This document shows, in pieces, positions 53,871 through 63,123 of a stretch of DNA of 64,000 bases. The DNA comes from Bacillus sp. FJAT-27264 (GTDB taxonomy: Bacteria; Bacillota; Bacilli; Paenibacillales; Paenibacillaceae). Position numbers and translations under genes: made by a program. The notes under the pieces are model-generated. The model saw only the letters and a program-made list of their open reading frames with translations, had not been told where the DNA came from and ran no database searches. The DNA is taken from assembly GCF_001682855.1 (NCBI RefSeq), contig NZ_MAQW01000001.1:1359926-1423925 (forward strand), read 5' to 3'. The stretch's first letter is position 1. Each line of letters begins with the position of its first letter.

Positions 53871-55685
53871 CTACTCGTCGATCTTGAGTACCGCCATAAA
53901 CGCTTCTTGCGGCACCTCTACGCTGCCGACCTGCTTCATGCGTTTCTTACCTTCCTTCTGCTTCTCCAGCAATTTCCGCTTCCGCGAAATATCACCGCCG
54001 TAGCATTTGGCAAGGACGTTCTTACGCATCGCCTTAACCGTCTCACGCGCAACAACTTTTGTTCCGATCGTCGCCTGAATCGGCACCTCGAACATCTGAC
54101 GCGGAATGATGCCGCGCAGCTTCTCACAGATAATACGTCCGCGGTTGTAGGCGCGGTCACGGTGCACGATAAAGGACAAGGCATCGACTTGCTCGTTGTT
54201 GAGCAGGATATCCATCTTGACCAGATTCGAACGGCGGTAGCCGGAAATCTCATAGTCAAAGGATGCATAACCCTTCGTGCCCGATTTAAGCTGGTCGAAG
54301 AAGTCATATACAATTTCAGACAGTGGAATCTGGTAAGTGATCGTGACCCGATTCGAATCCAGGTACTCCATATTCACGAACTCACCGCGCTTGTTCTGAC
54401 AAAGCTCCATTACCGTACCTACATAATCGTTCGGAACGATGATTGCAGCTTTGACAAACGGCTCTTCCACGTAATCAATGGTGCCAATTTCCGGATAGTG
54501 TGACGGGTTGTCAATCTGGATCATTTCGCCGCTTGTCAACATAATCCGGTAGATAACGCTTGGCGCCGTCGTAATCAGCGGCAGATTGAACTCGCGCTCG
54601 ATCCGCTCTTGGATGATCTCCATATGGAGCAGACCCAAGAAGCCGCAACGGAAGCCGAAGCCGAGTGCACTTGAGCTTTCCGGCTCAAAGCTGAGTGATG
54701 CGTCATTAAGCTGTAGCTTCTCCAGCGCCTCACGCAGATCATTGTAATCGGATGTTTCGATCGGATAAAGACCGCAATAGACCATCGGGTTGATTCTACG
54801 GTAACCCGGTAATGGCTCCGGTGTCGGATTCTTCGCATCCGTCACTGTATCACCGACACGGGTATCTCCAACATGCTTGATACCGGCCACGATAAAGCCT
54901 ACATCACCGATATTCAGTTCATTGACAATGGTCATTCGTGGCATAAATGCGCCAACCTCAATAACTTCAAAGGTCTTGTCGGTAGCCATCATCTTGATCT
55001 TCGAGCCCGCACGGATACTACCGTCAATGACGCGGACATAGACGATAACGCCTTTGTACGGATCATAATGAGAGTCGAAAATCAGTGCCTTCAGCGGATC
55101 TGCCGAGCTGCCTGTTGGCGCCGGGACCTGCTTGACGACCTGCTCCAGAATTTCCTTGATGCCAATCCCGGCTTTAGCAGAAGCGAGTACCGCTTCACTG
55201 GCATCCAGGCCGATGACATCTTCGATTTCCTGCTTAACCCGCTCAGGGTCAGCGCTCGGAAGATCAATTTTGTTGATAACCGGCAGAATCTCCAGATTGT
55301 TATCCAGCGCCAGATATACGTTGGCTAGCGTCTGAGCCTCAATGCCTTGTGCCGCGTCCACAACCAGCAGCGCGCCTTCACAGGCAGCAAGGCTGCGGGA
55401 GACTTCATAAGTGAAGTCGACGTGTCCCGGTGTGTCAATTAGATTGAGCAGATATTCCTCACCGTCGTCGGCTTTGTAGCTCAGACGAACAGCCTGCAAC
55501 TTGATGGTAATCCCGCGCTCGCGCTCCAGATCCATCTGATCGAGTACTTGCTCCTGCATCTCACGCGAGCTCAGCGCACCCGTGTATTCCAGAATGCGGT
55601 CAGCCAACGTCGATTTGCCATGGTCTATATGTGCAATAATCGAGAAATTGCGGATTTGTTGTTGTCTTTTCTGTACGTCAGTCAT
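53871..55685 (-). CDS. lepA: Elongation factor 4 (LepA), ribosomal GTPase
   Basis: LepA is a translational GTPase, seen as a back-translocase or initiation/assembly factor. The 604-aa protein has G1 [10 protein letters not shown]3 DTPGHVDF, G4 NKID, domain II and the LepA-specific C-terminal domain with the lysine-rich [23 protein letters not shown] end. Length is normal. It lies between the spoIIP-side membrane protein gene and hemW, as in Bacillus. Confidence 0.98.
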   Translation of the reverse strand: MTDVQKRQQQIRNFSIIAHIDHGKSTLADRILEYTGALSSREMQEQVLDQMDLERERGITIKLQAVRLSYKADDGEEYLLNLIDTPGHVDFTYEVSRSLAACEGALLVVDAAQGIEAQTLANVYLALDNNLEILPVINKIDLPSADPERVKQEIEDVIGLDASEAVLASAKAGIGIKEILEQVVKQVPAPTGSSADPLKALIFDSHYDPYKGVIVYVRVIDGSIRAGSKIKMMATDKTFEVIEVGAFMPRMTIVNELNIGDVGFIVAGIKHVGDTRVGDTVTDAKNPTPEPLPGYRRINPMVYCGLYPIETSDYNDLREALEKLQLNDASLSFEPESSSALGFGFRCGFLGLLHMEIIQERIEREFNLPLITTAPSVIYRIMLTSGEMIQIDNPSHYPEIGTIDYVEEPFVKAAIIVPNDYVGTVMELCQNKRGEFVNMEYLDSNRVTITYQIPLSEIVYDFFDQLKSGTKGYASFDYEISGYRRSNLVKMDILLNNEQVDALSFIVHRDRAYNRGRIICEKLRGIIPRQMFEVPIQATIGTKVVARETVKAMRKNVLAKCYGGDISRKRKLLEKQKEGKKRMKQVGSVEVPQEAFMAVLKIDE

Positions 55686-55788
55686 TCCTTACCCCCACAG
55701 ACAGCCTATGTTAATCCATTTATTATAACAGTACAATCTTTCCCCAGCAATCCCGGTCTGGCGCAAGGGATAAAATCACAGTGCAAAC

Positions 55789-55827
55789 AGCAGAGAATGC
55801 CATCCCCATGTGAGGACATTCTCTGCT
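55789..55827 (-). terminator. Hairpin before lepA, probable terminator of the spoIIP transcript
   Basis: AGCAGAGAATG (55789-55799) and CATTCTCTGCT (55817-55827) form a perfect 11-bp stem with a 17-nt loop. On the minus strand the following sequence, TGTTTGCACTG, is only moderately U-rich. It lies 77 nt after the stop of the gene at 55904. Confidence 0.65.
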
Positions 55828-55903
55828 GTAAGTCCAGTCACGCAATAAAGTTTGCGGGAGACCAACCTTGTCGCTGCAATAAAACTGATGTCGAATCGGC
55901 CTC

Positions 55904-56395
55904 TCACTCCGCTGAAGAAAACAACGAGACGACCCAGCGAATCCCTTTTTGTGAGGCCTCCTGCAGCAGCCCTGCCGTCTTGTCCGCCAGCACATCCACC
56001 GTGGGCTTCTGCCCCTCCGGGACCAGGATTTGCTCCGGCGTCAAAGTCGTACTGTTGTACTCCTCCGTCACTTGCTGCGGCTGATTATTCTGCGTCTGTG
56101 CCGTCGCGCCCGTCTCCGTACGCACGGGGAGTGGCGTGTACGCCCCGGTAGCGGGATCGACCGCCATAGGAACGTACACATAGGTCTGTGCAGCACCCGC
56201 ACTGGGAGCAGGCTGCTGCTTTACTCCTCCAGTCCCTGGTGCAGCCGGAATGTTCTGCGCGGCTTGAGTCCCGGAATTCCAGCCTGGAAGCACATCGGAG
56301 ATTTGGGTCCCTCCCCCTCCGAATTGCATACCAACCAGAATTCCAATGCCAGCCCAGATAGCAACCATTGTCAATTTTCTTCCGACTCGCGACAT
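55904..56395 (-). CDS. Uncharacterised membrane protein after spoIIP
   Basis: The 163-aa protein (start 56395, GAAGGCGAGG upstream) has one N-terminal membrane helix (about 7-24), a Gln/Ala/Pro-rich linker, and a C-terminal part, PEQILVPEGQKPTVDVLADKTAGLLQ, rich in ordinary helical residues. No known domain is recognised. It begins 29 nt after the spoIIP stop and ends before a hairpin, so it is probably transcribed with spoIIP and may be spore-related; that is position-based only. Confidence 0.8.
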   Translation of the reverse strand: MSRVGRKLTMVAIWAGIGILVGMQFGGGGTQISDVLPGWNSGTQAAQNIPAAPGTGGVKQQPAPSAGAAQTYVYVPMAVDPATGAYTPLPVRTETGATAQTQNNQPQQVTEEYNSTTLTPEQILVPEGQKPTVDVLADKTAGLLQEASQKGIRWVVSLFSSAE

Positions 56396-56423
56396 TTCCT
56401 CGCCTTCTCTCCTTAGACTAAAT

Positions 56424-57827
56424 TTAGGATGCCTTGTTCGCTGGGCCTTTACCTGCCGCCTGGCCACCAGCTTCGCCTGTTGCCTTGGCACTGTCGCCGG
56501 ACGGTTCACCCCCAGGCTGTGCAGTTGGAGCCGTTGTAGCAGGTGAAGTTACAGTCTGTGGGGCACCGACCTTATCCGCCTTCTGATTCTTCCAGTACAC
56601 ATCGGCAATGATATCCCCGAGAATTTCTGCAGTCCGTTTCAATTCCTCTTCGGTGTTATCAATCCCGCCTACCTCTATGAGCACACTGTTGGGGGAAAGC
56701 GACTGGTTGTATTCTCCGTTCCCCTGACTAGAAGTCTTGCCCCAAATGCCTCTCGAAAGGCCTGGGTAGCTCTTCTCCAGTTCCTGATGAATCTTGTTCG
56801 CAAAAGCCTCGTTTTTCTTCCAATCTTTATTTTCATGCCCCAAAATAAAATAAACCTGGGCATAGCTTTTACCATCGATGACTGTCGTCGTTTTACCATG
56901 CCGCTGTGAGTCACGGTGAATGTCAATGAGATCCGTCAGCTGATCATTACCCGCCAGTGCCGCCTTAACCGTGATCCGGGAATATTTATAAGAGAAGTTC
57001 CATTTGTAATCCTTTACCTTAGTGGCATAGTCCTCTTGGGAATGAATCGTCCCAACACCATGCTCTTCAAGACGTTTGGCAATATATGAACCTACCACCA
57101 TGACATTCTTCGAGGGGAGCGACGAACTGGGATTATCGCTCTGCGCCCCCAGCAAGGGGTTGAAAGCTTCCCGAGGATGAGAATGATAGATCAGGACACG
57201 CTTGATTGAGGTGTCCTCTGCGCCACTGTCTCCGCCACTTTTCCCGCCTCCCGTTTCCGGCGAAGGGGTGGCCACCGGCACATCCGGCACGGAGCCTTCG
57301 TCGCTACCAGGATCCTCCGTCCCGTTGATTGCGGGAGGATCATGCTCCTGCCCGCCTTCCTCTGAGGCTAGCTCATCAGTTCCGGGATGATAGTCCGCAG
57401 GCGCACCCGCCACACCGCCGGAACCTTTGCGGAGTAGGAACGGGTCATCTGCACCCATGCCCGGCACCTCCCGGGCCAGAAGACTTTTAGGATCACCAGG
57501 ATTCACACTAGTCAGCAATTGAAACACAAATGATGTTACATTCTTAGGTGACAGCTCCTCCGCTTCCTTGCCTTGCGGCAAATGTGGAACCTCCATCCCC
57601 AGGATTTCCATGAAGAAACCGCTGGACAACGAGGCAGCAAGACCTTTCATAGAAGGAATGGGTGAAGAGTTCAACTTCTGTCCGGCGATTCCGCCAGCGC
57701 CCAGCAGCATAAAGAAGACAAGCGAGCCTCCGGCCAGCAGCAGCATCGTTCTCCCCAGCGACAAAACATCCAGCACTCTTCCCCGCAGCCGGCCGATGTT
57801 CCATAGCTGAAACCATTTTTTGTTCAT
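56424..57827 (-). CDS. spoIIP: Stage II sporulation protein P (SpoIIP), peptidoglycan amidase/endopeptidase
   Basis: SpoIIP cuts septal peptidoglycan during engulfment, with SpoIID and SpoIIM. The 467-aa protein has an N-terminal membrane helix (about 28-48), a Pro/Gly/Asp-rich linker (about 130-205), and the catalytic SpoIIP domain (about 205-400) with YHSHPREAFNP, LIDIHRDS and the SVLIEVGG segment carrying the zinc ligands. The Ala/Gly-rich tail (410-467) is unusual. AGGAGGA precedes the start. gpr lies just upstream, the common gpr-spoIIP pair. Confidence 0.95.
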   Translation of the reverse strand: MNKKWFQLWNIGRLRGRVLDVLSLGRTMLLLAGGSLVFFMLLGAGGIAGQKLNSSPIPSMKGLAASLSSGFFMEILGMEVPHLPQGKEAEELSPKNVTSFVFQLLTSVNPGDPKSLLAREVPGMGADDPFLLRKGSGGVAGAPADYHPGTDELASEEGGQEHDPPAINGTEDPGSDEGSVPDVPVATPSPETGGGKSGGDSGAEDTSIKRVLIYHSHPREAFNPLLGAQSDNPSSSLPSKNVMVVGSYIAKRLEEHGVGTIHSQEDYATKVKDYKWNFSYKYSRITVKAALAGNDQLTDLIDIHRDSQRHGKTTTVIDGKSYAQVYFILGHENKDWKKNEAFANKIHQELEKSYPGLSRGIWGKTSSQGNGEYNQSLSPNSVLIEVGGIDNTEEELKRTAEILGDIIADVYWKNQKADKVGAPQTVTSPATTAPTAQPGGEPSGDSAKATGEAGGQAAGKGPANKAS

Positions 57828-57982
57828 TATTGTTATGTCCTCCTCCAGCCCTCTGTAATCTCTTATACTTCAAATCTATGAGTAGAAGAGCGCTACTAGA
57901 ACCGAAAATAGAAGACCAACGAATAGAGCCCCGCATTTTAATAGAGATCCAATCCATAGGAATGAAATTAATATGGCGCATG

Positions 57983-58028
57983 AAAAAACAGGACCCGGCA
58001 GGCCGCCATCACAGCAGATCACCGAGTC
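57983..58028 (-). terminator. Probable intrinsic terminator after gpr
   Basis: GACTCGG and CCGGGTC arms (57992-57998 and 58022-58028; one G-U pair) close a 23-nt loop and are followed on the minus strand by CTGTTTTTT. It lies 11 nt after the gpr stop. Confidence 0.6.
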
Positions 58029-58038
58029 TTGCTCTGGA

Positions 58039-59037
58039 CTAGTGAGTGTACGCTCCCACGTTACCGGGATCGACTGCCTCGTGCAGTGCCGCGTTCAAGC
58101 CACTAGCCACAATATTAGCGATATCTTCAATGAACTCATCTATTTCTTTAGGTGTGACAATCAGATCATGACCAAGCGGTTCCAGCACTTCTTTCACCAG
58201 CGTAAGCCGCTCCTGCTCGGAGATATCATCAAGCATCCCCATAATTTCCTTGGTAGGGGCACCATGGCCAAAATGACTTTTCATCATCTCCAGCACGTTG
58301 TTGACTATCGTTGATGCATAGCAGACGGTGGGAACACCGATGGCTATGCAGGGAACACCAAGGACTTCCTGGGTCAGACCACGCCGCTTATTGCCTATTC
58401 CGGAACCGGGGTGGATACCGATATCAGCAATCTGGATGGTAGTATTGATTCGCTCCAGAGAGCGGGAGGCCAGAGCGTCAATTGCGATAATAACATCCGG
58501 CTTCGTGCGATCCACAATGCCCTGAACCACCTCGCTGGATTCAATTCCCGTCATCCCCAGTACACCAGGAGCAATAGCGCTGACCTTCCGGTAACCTGGA
58601 GCGACCTGGTCCGGGACCAATTCATAGAACTGGCGTGTGACAAGCGCGTTCTCGACCACGAGCGGACCTAGCGAGTCTGGTGTCACATTCCAGTTCCCCA
58701 AACCAACAATGAGAGCAGAGGAATCTTTACCAATGCCGATTCGGGTCATAAAACCCTCAAATTCATGGGCAAAGGCTTCGGCCACCTTTTGCTGCAGACC
58801 TGTATCCCCGCCGCGCAGACCCGGTACTTCCAGTGTCACATAATTGCCGATAGCACGTCCGATCGCCTGCGATCCGGCAGGAGTCGCCACACCCAGCCTG
58901 GTGATTGTAATGCCGTCCGACTCTTCGACTTCCTCGTTCACACCGGGAATCGGCGATTTTGTCGGCCCTTGGGCCATTTCCCTCGCTTCAAGCGCCAAAT
59001 CCGTGCGCACTGAATACAGTTGCAGATCCAGTTCCAT
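58039..59037 (-). CDS. gpr: Germination protease GPR
   Basis: GPR degrades small acid-soluble spore proteins during germination. The 332-aa protein shows conserved TRLGVATPAGSQAIGRAIG, VGLGNWNVTPDSLGP and the IAIDALASRSLERINTTIQ region that holds the catalytic Asp pair in the A25 family. Proteolytic activation removes a short propeptide. A TAGGAGG ribosome site precedes the start. A candidate sigma-G promoter lies upstream. Confidence 0.97.
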   Translation of the reverse strand: MELDLQLYSVRTDLALEAREMAQGPTKSPIPGVNEEVEESDGITITRLGVATPAGSQAIGRAIGNYVTLEVPGLRGGDTGLQQKVAEAFAHEFEGFMTRIGIGKDSSALIVGLGNWNVTPDSLGPLVVENALVTRQFYELVPDQVAPGYRKVSAIAPGVLGMTGIESSEVVQGIVDRTKPDVIIAIDALASRSLERINTTIQIADIGIHPGSGIGNKRRGLTQEVLGVPCIAIGVPTVCYASTIVNNVLEMMKSHFGHGAPTKEIMGMLDDISEQERLTLVKEVLEPLGHDLIVTPKEIDEFIEDIANIVASGLNAALHEAVDPGNVGAYTH

Positions 59038-59069
59038 TGTTATATCAGCCTCCTATGCTCGTTTATCGG

Positions 59070-59099
59070 TAGTGTGCGAGTGTAAGCCAGCGTTTATGC
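59070..59099 (-). promoter_or_regulatory. Candidate sigma-G/sigma-F promoter for gpr
   Basis: On the minus strand GCATA (59095-59099) and CACACTA (59070-59076) are separated by 18 nt; the sigma-G pattern is GxATA and CATxxTA with similar spacing. One -10 position differs. It is 33 nt upstream of gpr, whose Bacillus homologue is forespore-expressed. Confidence 0.6.
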
Positions 59100-59116
59100 A
59101 AAGCACATCCTTTAAT

Positions 59117-59146
59117 TTGAAAGCTTTTTATGTTGCATTTTAGTAT
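59117..59146 (+). promoter_or_regulatory. Sigma-A promoter for rpsT
   Basis: TTGAAA (59117-59122) and TAGTAT (59141-59146) are separated by 18 nt on the plus strand, about 70 nt before rpsT. It points away from the gpr promoter. Confidence 0.6.
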
Positions 59147-59216
59147 GGGGCATGCTAAACTATTTTAAGTTGTGAATCATTTGATGATTTCGAATGTCTT
59201 ACAGGAGGTGAATGCA

Positions 59217-59489
59217 ATGCCAAATATTAAATCCGCGGTAAAACGTGTAAAAACGATCGAAAAACGCCGTGCACTGAACGCTTCCCAAAAGTCCGCGCTT
59301 CGTACAGCCGTGAAAGCAGCTGATGTAGCTCTGACTGGTACGGAAGTTGAAAATGCTCAAACTGCTTTCCAAGCTGCTTCTCAAAAGCTGGACAAGGCCG
59401 TTACTAAAGGTCTGGTTCATAAAAATGCGGCTGCCCGCAAAAAATCCCGCTTGGCGAAGAAATTGAACGCTCTTAAGGCTCAAGCCTAA
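59217..59489 (+). CDS. rpsT: 30S ribosomal protein S20
   Basis: S20 binds the 5' domain of 16S rRNA early in assembly. ATG 59217 follows ACAGGAGGTG and gives 90 aa beginning [18 protein letters not shown], with the conserved [21 protein letters not shown] end. It is monocistronic, on the plus strand, flanked by its own promoter and terminator and convergent with holA. Confidence 0.98.
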   Translation: MPNIKSAVKRVKTIEKRRALNASQKSALRTAVKAADVALTGTEVENAQTAFQAASQKLDKAVTKGLVHKNAAARKKSRLAKKLNALKAQA

Positions 59490-59516
59490 GAACGACTTTC
59501 ATATTGAGCATTGAAG

Positions 59517-59553
59517 AACCTGACCGTTATGCTGCATACGGTTAGGTTTTTTT
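59517..59553 (+). terminator. Intrinsic terminator after rpsT
   Basis: AACCTGACCGT and ACGGTTAGGTT arms (59517-59548; one G-U pair) form an 11-bp stem followed by more than five T. Confidence 0.95.
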
Positions 59554-59581
59554 GTTCCACCGCTCTTTCTTCTGCACGATC

Positions 59582-59628
59582 AAAAAAGCCTGTCCACCCT
59601 GTAGCAACAGGAATGGACAGGCTTTTTT
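59582..59628. terminator. Bidirectional terminator between rpsT and holA
   Basis: AAAAAAGCCTGTCCA and TGGACAGGCTTTTTT form a perfect stem with an inner CCTG/CAGG pair. A-run on one side and T-run on the other serve both strands. It mainly ends holA, 25 nt after its stop. Confidence 0.95.
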
Positions 59629-59652
59629 CGAGGATCAGATGCGGCTCACGAA

Positions 59653-60672
59653 TCAGGCACCCAGCTTCAGCATGAACATCTCCAGCCCTAGCACCTTATC
59701 AACGGCCCCCGTTTTCATTTGGTAATCGAGATCGGCGAGAGCGCTGAGGATCTGGCGCAGCCGGTCCGCGCCGAACTTGCGCGCCTGCTCACCAGCGATC
59801 TTCACCGCATAAGGATGCAGACCGAGCTGTGAAGCAATCTGCCCCTGCGAATAGCTAAGCGCCGATAAATCCTTCACTTGTAAAATCATCCGGAACTGCC
59901 GGGCGATCAGCGCCGCAATCTTGATCGGCTCCTCCCGCTGCTTCAGCAGCTCGTATAATGTATTTAGCGCCTTATCAAGCCGCAGGTTCGCAATATCCTC
60001 CACGAGCGTGAACACGTTCTGTTCCGTGCCACGGTGTACAAGGCTCTCCACGGCCGCCGTGTCTACAGTTCCACCTTGACCTGCGAACAAGCAGAGCTTG
60101 TCCATCTCTCCGGTCAAGCCCTGCAGCCCGGTCCCGGCATTGGCGATCAGCGCTTCAGCTGTCCCTGGCGCCGCCACGCAGCCGCGATCCTTAATGCCCT
60201 TCTCTACCCACCGGAGCAACTCTTCTGCTCCCAGAGGATTAAAGGCCAGTACCGTTCCGGTGGACTTCACGGCTTTGACGATTTTTTTGCGTTCATCAAG
60301 TTTATCGCTATTAACCATAAACACGATCACACTATAGTCTACAGGATGCTGTAGATAGTCATTCAACAGATCTACCCTGTGCTCCAGCTTTGCATTCTCT
60401 TTGCCCGCAGTGAACAACGAGGCGTCCCGTACCAGAAGCAGTTTGCGCGGTACCATAAAAGGTACCGTCTCCGCCTCTTCCACCACCGCCTGCACCGGCG
60501 TTTCGGACAGATCAAAAGGGATGACCGCGAAATCACGATCCTCTTTCGCAATCAATTGATCTTCCAGCATGGCCGCAAATTCATTCATCCGGAATTTCTC
60601 GCTGCCGTATAGCACGTACAGTGGTGAAATTTTCCCCTGTTTGATATCTTTGGCCGCCGCTTTGGCATCCAT
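59653..60672 (-). CDS. holA: DNA polymerase III subunit delta
   Basis: The delta subunit opens the sliding clamp as part of the clamp loader. The 339-aa protein has the N-terminal YVLYGSEKFRMNEFA, the VRDASLF region, and the C-terminal HolA domain with PIKIAALIARQFRMILQVK and GLHPYAVK. It corresponds to B. subtilis YqeN and is convergent with rpsT, the expected order. Confidence 0.95.
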   Translation of the reverse strand: MDAKAAAKDIKQGKISPLYVLYGSEKFRMNEFAAMLEDQLIAKEDRDFAVIPFDLSETPVQAVVEEAETVPFMVPRKLLLVRDASLFTAGKENAKLEHRVDLLNDYLQHPVDYSVIVFMVNSDKLDERKKIVKAVKSTGTVLAFNPLGAEELLRWVEKGIKDRGCVAAPGTAEALIANAGTGLQGLTGEMDKLCLFAGQGGTVDTAAVESLVHRGTEQNVFTLVEDIANLRLDKALNTLYELLKQREEPIKIAALIARQFRMILQVKDLSALSYSQGQIASQLGLHPYAVKIAGEQARKFGADRLRQILSALADLDYQMKTGAVDKVLGLEMFMLKLGA

Positions 60673-60981
60673 CTTGCCACTTCCTTTTCTTCATTCATCT
60701 GGCGTTCATACCCTTGAACTTTCCCGAAGCCTTATTGTAACAAAAAAAGCCTTTTATGAAAACTGAACGCAAAAACGGAGGAACTCCGGCAGCCTGTGCC
60801 AAAGTCCCTCCGTTTCAGCGGCGCATCTATATAAACGACGGTGTGCAAGGCCCTAGAAACCTCACAGCCGACGGTCATACCGATGTTCTGCGAACCTGCA
60901 AATTCCGGTTCCATCTTCTCTCTTGCCATAGTATATTCCAGTGCCCTGAAAAAAGTGACAACCCGGAATCAATTTGTACAT
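60673..60981. other. Intergenic region between the anti-sigma gene and holA
   Basis: 309 nt with a strong minus-strand terminator at 60771-60815 and no coding sequence that I can support. No clear holA promoter boxes were recognised. Confidence 0.5.
60771..60815 (-). terminator. Intrinsic terminator after the ECF anti-sigma gene
   Basis: On the minus strand AAACGGAGG pairs with CCTCCGTTT around a 25-nt part that has a further GGCA/TGCC pair, followed by TTTTTGCG. It is about 170 nt after the gene stop. Confidence 0.85.
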
Positions 60982-62226
60982 TTAGGTTCCTGCAGGCGTT
61001 GCAGACGGCTGTGGAGTAGGTGAAGCCGAAGGAGCAACAGGGCTGCCAGCAGACTCCACAGTGAATGTCTTGGTTACGTTCGTTCCTTGTTGTGAAGTCA
61101 CATAAGTGAACTGTGTGCCATCTGGAGACCACTCTCCGGACACCCATGTTCCATCCAGCGGAAGGGAAGTCACCACCTGTTCACCACCTGACCCATCCGC
61201 AGCCAGACTATAGATAACTAATTGCTGCCCGGCTAATTCCGCTTTGTGAAGTCCATCCAGGGAAGTCCAAGATGCCTGTGATGTCGCCGCATTCAACGCC
61301 GAACTCGGCGGAATCATTCCCATCGCAGCGTCCCCAGCTTCGCCCGCAGACGGTGCCCCCCCCGCTGAACTCACTGAATCCTGCATTCCTTGGTCAGAGT
61401 TCTCCGCGTCATTCTTCAAATCTCTCTGCGCCTTAAGCTGATCTGCCGGAACAGTAGCCTTCGGGGTTGGTGTCGTAACACGACTGCTTTTCTTGGGTTT
61501 TTCTGTTCTCACCGGCTCCTTGGTCTTGATCGGAGCAGATGCAGCGCCATCCTCCGGTGCAGCACTTTGCGTAGCGGATGGAGCAGCGTCCTGCGAAGGA
61601 TCAGCGGCACCGCCTCCACCTTGGGCAGTGACATCCATAGCGCCAAAGGTACTGGCACTCTCACTGGAATTGGCTCCCTTATCGTCCCCTTCAGTGGTCC
61701 CCACCTCAGCACTCTTGAATGAGGACTCGGAAGAATCGCCAACGGCTGCATTATTACTTAAAGCTTTATCTGCACTTCGATTCAATAACTGGTCCACTTC
61801 AGCACTCGGCATTTTTGGTGGCGCATAAAAAATTGCAATACCCAATATAACTGCAGCGGCTGCCGCCCCAATGCCTGTCCGTCTCGCCATGGAATGACCC
61901 CTTGCGGGCTTCTTATGAGAGACTTTGCGTGAGAACGGCACAACCACCTGTTCATCCTGTGGATGATCCTCGGCCTTGATGGTGCTTGGCTGATGAAGAC
62001 CACGATCTAATTCATCCAGCTTCGGCAGAATAGAGTCCACCAGACTGAAAGGAGGCTTCACATCCGGCATCTGCTCGAGTGACTTGGACAATGTGGACAG
62101 TGAGTCAAAGACCTCCGCGCAGGAAGGACAATTGTCGATATGACGGAACATCTCTAATATCTCATCCTGACTGAGATCATGATCCAAATAACGGTGCATC
62201 CATTCCATCACCTCCGCGCAACTCAT
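60982..62226 (-). CDS. Anti-sigma factor with zinc-finger (zf-HC2) and extended C-terminal domain
   Basis: The 414-aa protein has a cytoplasmic zinc-binding anti-sigma domain with HIDNCPSC (H-x3-C-x2-C, about 29-36), one membrane helix (about 115-132), a very long Ser/Ala/Pro/Glu-rich disordered external segment (about 140-320), and a beta-propeller-like PD40 stretch (GEWSPDGTQFTYVTS, about 370-385). Its start overlaps the sigma gene by 4 nt (ATGA). It is about twice the length of RsiW. It is expected to bind and silence the ECF factor. Confidence 0.9.
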   Translation of the reverse strand: MSCAEVMEWMHRYLDHDLSQDEILEMFRHIDNCPSCAEVFDSLSTLSKSLEQMPDVKPPFSLVDSILPKLDELDRGLHQPSTIKAEDHPQDEQVVVPFSRKVSHKKPARGHSMARRTGIGAAAAAVILGIAIFYAPPKMPSAEVDQLLNRSADKALSNNAAVGDSSESSFKSAEVGTTEGDDKGANSSESASTFGAMDVTAQGGGGAADPSQDAAPSATQSAAPEDGAASAPIKTKEPVRTEKPKKSSRVTTPTPKATVPADQLKAQRDLKNDAENSDQGMQDSVSSAGGAPSAGEAGDAAMGMIPPSSALNAATSQASWTSLDGLHKAELAGQQLVIYSLAADGSGGEQVVTSLPLDGTWVSGEWSPDGTQFTYVTSQQGTNVTKTFTVESAGSPVAPSASPTPQPSATPAGT

Positions 62227-62771
62227 CCCGATACACCACCTTTCTGATACTCCTGAAGTCTATTTTGCAGCTGCTGCCTCGCTCTGAACAGATAGGATTT
62301 CACCGTATTCAGGGGTAGGTCCAAACAGTCTGCAATCTCGTTGTAAGAAAAATCCTGCAAATATCGCAGTACGATGACTGTCCTATGATGCTCCGGAAGC
62401 CCTTCAATCGCTTCACGTATATCTTGGGCTAAATAGCCCGACAGCACTTCCCGCTCTACGTTATGCTTATCCTGAAACACCATTTCATGTTCATCAATAG
62501 ACACCGTAGGCTTGGTTCTCCTGAATTTGTCAATGCATATATTGGTCACGATACGCTGTACCCATGTTTTGAACTGAGCTTTTTCCTCGTAGGAACCAAT
62601 TTTGGTATATACCCGGATCAAAGCCTCCTGAGACGCATCCAGCGCATCCTGTTCATTATGCAAAATGTAAAAGGCCGTCTTGTAGACAGTCCCTTCTATT
62701 TCTCGCAATAGGGTGATTAGAGCGTCGCGATCGCCCGCTTGAGCGGCTCTGATGAGTACCTGCTCCACCAC
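62223..62771 (-). CDS. RNA polymerase ECF sigma factor, SigW-like
   Basis: The 182-aa protein starts at one of two adjacent GTG codons after AGAGGGGGAACC. Region 2 is YKTAFYILHNEQDALDASQEALIRVY, and region 4 has HHRTVIVLRYLQDFSYNEIADCLDLPLNTVKSYLFRA in two adjoining parts, a normal ECF pattern. It is coupled to a zinc-finger anti-sigma gene. The window also has a perfect sigma-W promoter at nfeD, so this factor may be the one that reads it, but no sequence link proves that. Confidence 0.93.
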   Translation of the reverse strand: MVEQVLIRAAQAGDRDALITLLREIEGTVYKTAFYILHNEQDALDASQEALIRVYTKIGSYEEKAQFKTWVQRIVTNICIDKFRRTKPTVSIDEHEMVFQDKHNVEREVLSGYLAQDIREAIEGLPEHHRTVIVLRYLQDFSYNEIADCLDLPLNTVKSYLFRARQQLQNRLQEYQKGGVSG

Positions 62772-62801
62772 GAAGGTTCCCCCTCTCTATGCAATCTTAC
62801 T

Positions 62802-62828
62802 GACGCGCAAGACTGCGAATATGTTGCA
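62802..62828 (-). promoter_or_regulatory. Candidate ECF-type promoter for the sigma/anti-sigma operon
   Basis: On the minus strand TGCAAC (62823-62828) and CGTC (62802-62805) are separated by 17 nt. This is one base and one spacer position away from TGAAAC-16-CGTA. It lies 31 nt before the sigma gene, where autoregulation would be expected. Confidence 0.4.
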
Positions 62829-63123
62829 TCCCTGTAATCGTTATTTTTAGAATACCAAACTTTATTTTCTTCGTCATGCTGCACCCGGCATTTCCTTTGT
62901 TGCCTCCGGTACAATCTGATAATCCTTACTAAGCATACAGGGGAAGCGCTTGTCATTCAAATACTCTTTTCAATAATTCGATTACAAAAATGACACCAGT
63001 TGCCATATCACGCCCCACACTTGGACAAAAGTGACAAAATTGAAAAAGCCGCCGCACCGTCACCCGGTCCGCCAGCCTTATTATTGGTAGAGTCTCCTTG
63101 TTATCCGCATCCTTAGAAATAGC
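62829..63123. other. Intergenic region between the aldolase and ECF sigma genes
   Basis: About 295 nt with the aldolase terminator at 63043-63077 and nothing else that I can name. Confidence 0.5.
63043..63077 (-). terminator. Probable intrinsic terminator after the KDPG aldolase gene
   Basis: A G+C-rich stem (63048-63076, CCG/CGG inner pairing with a 5-nt loop and two mismatches) is followed on the minus strand by five U (63043-63047). It is about 47 nt after the aldolase stop. Confidence 0.7.
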
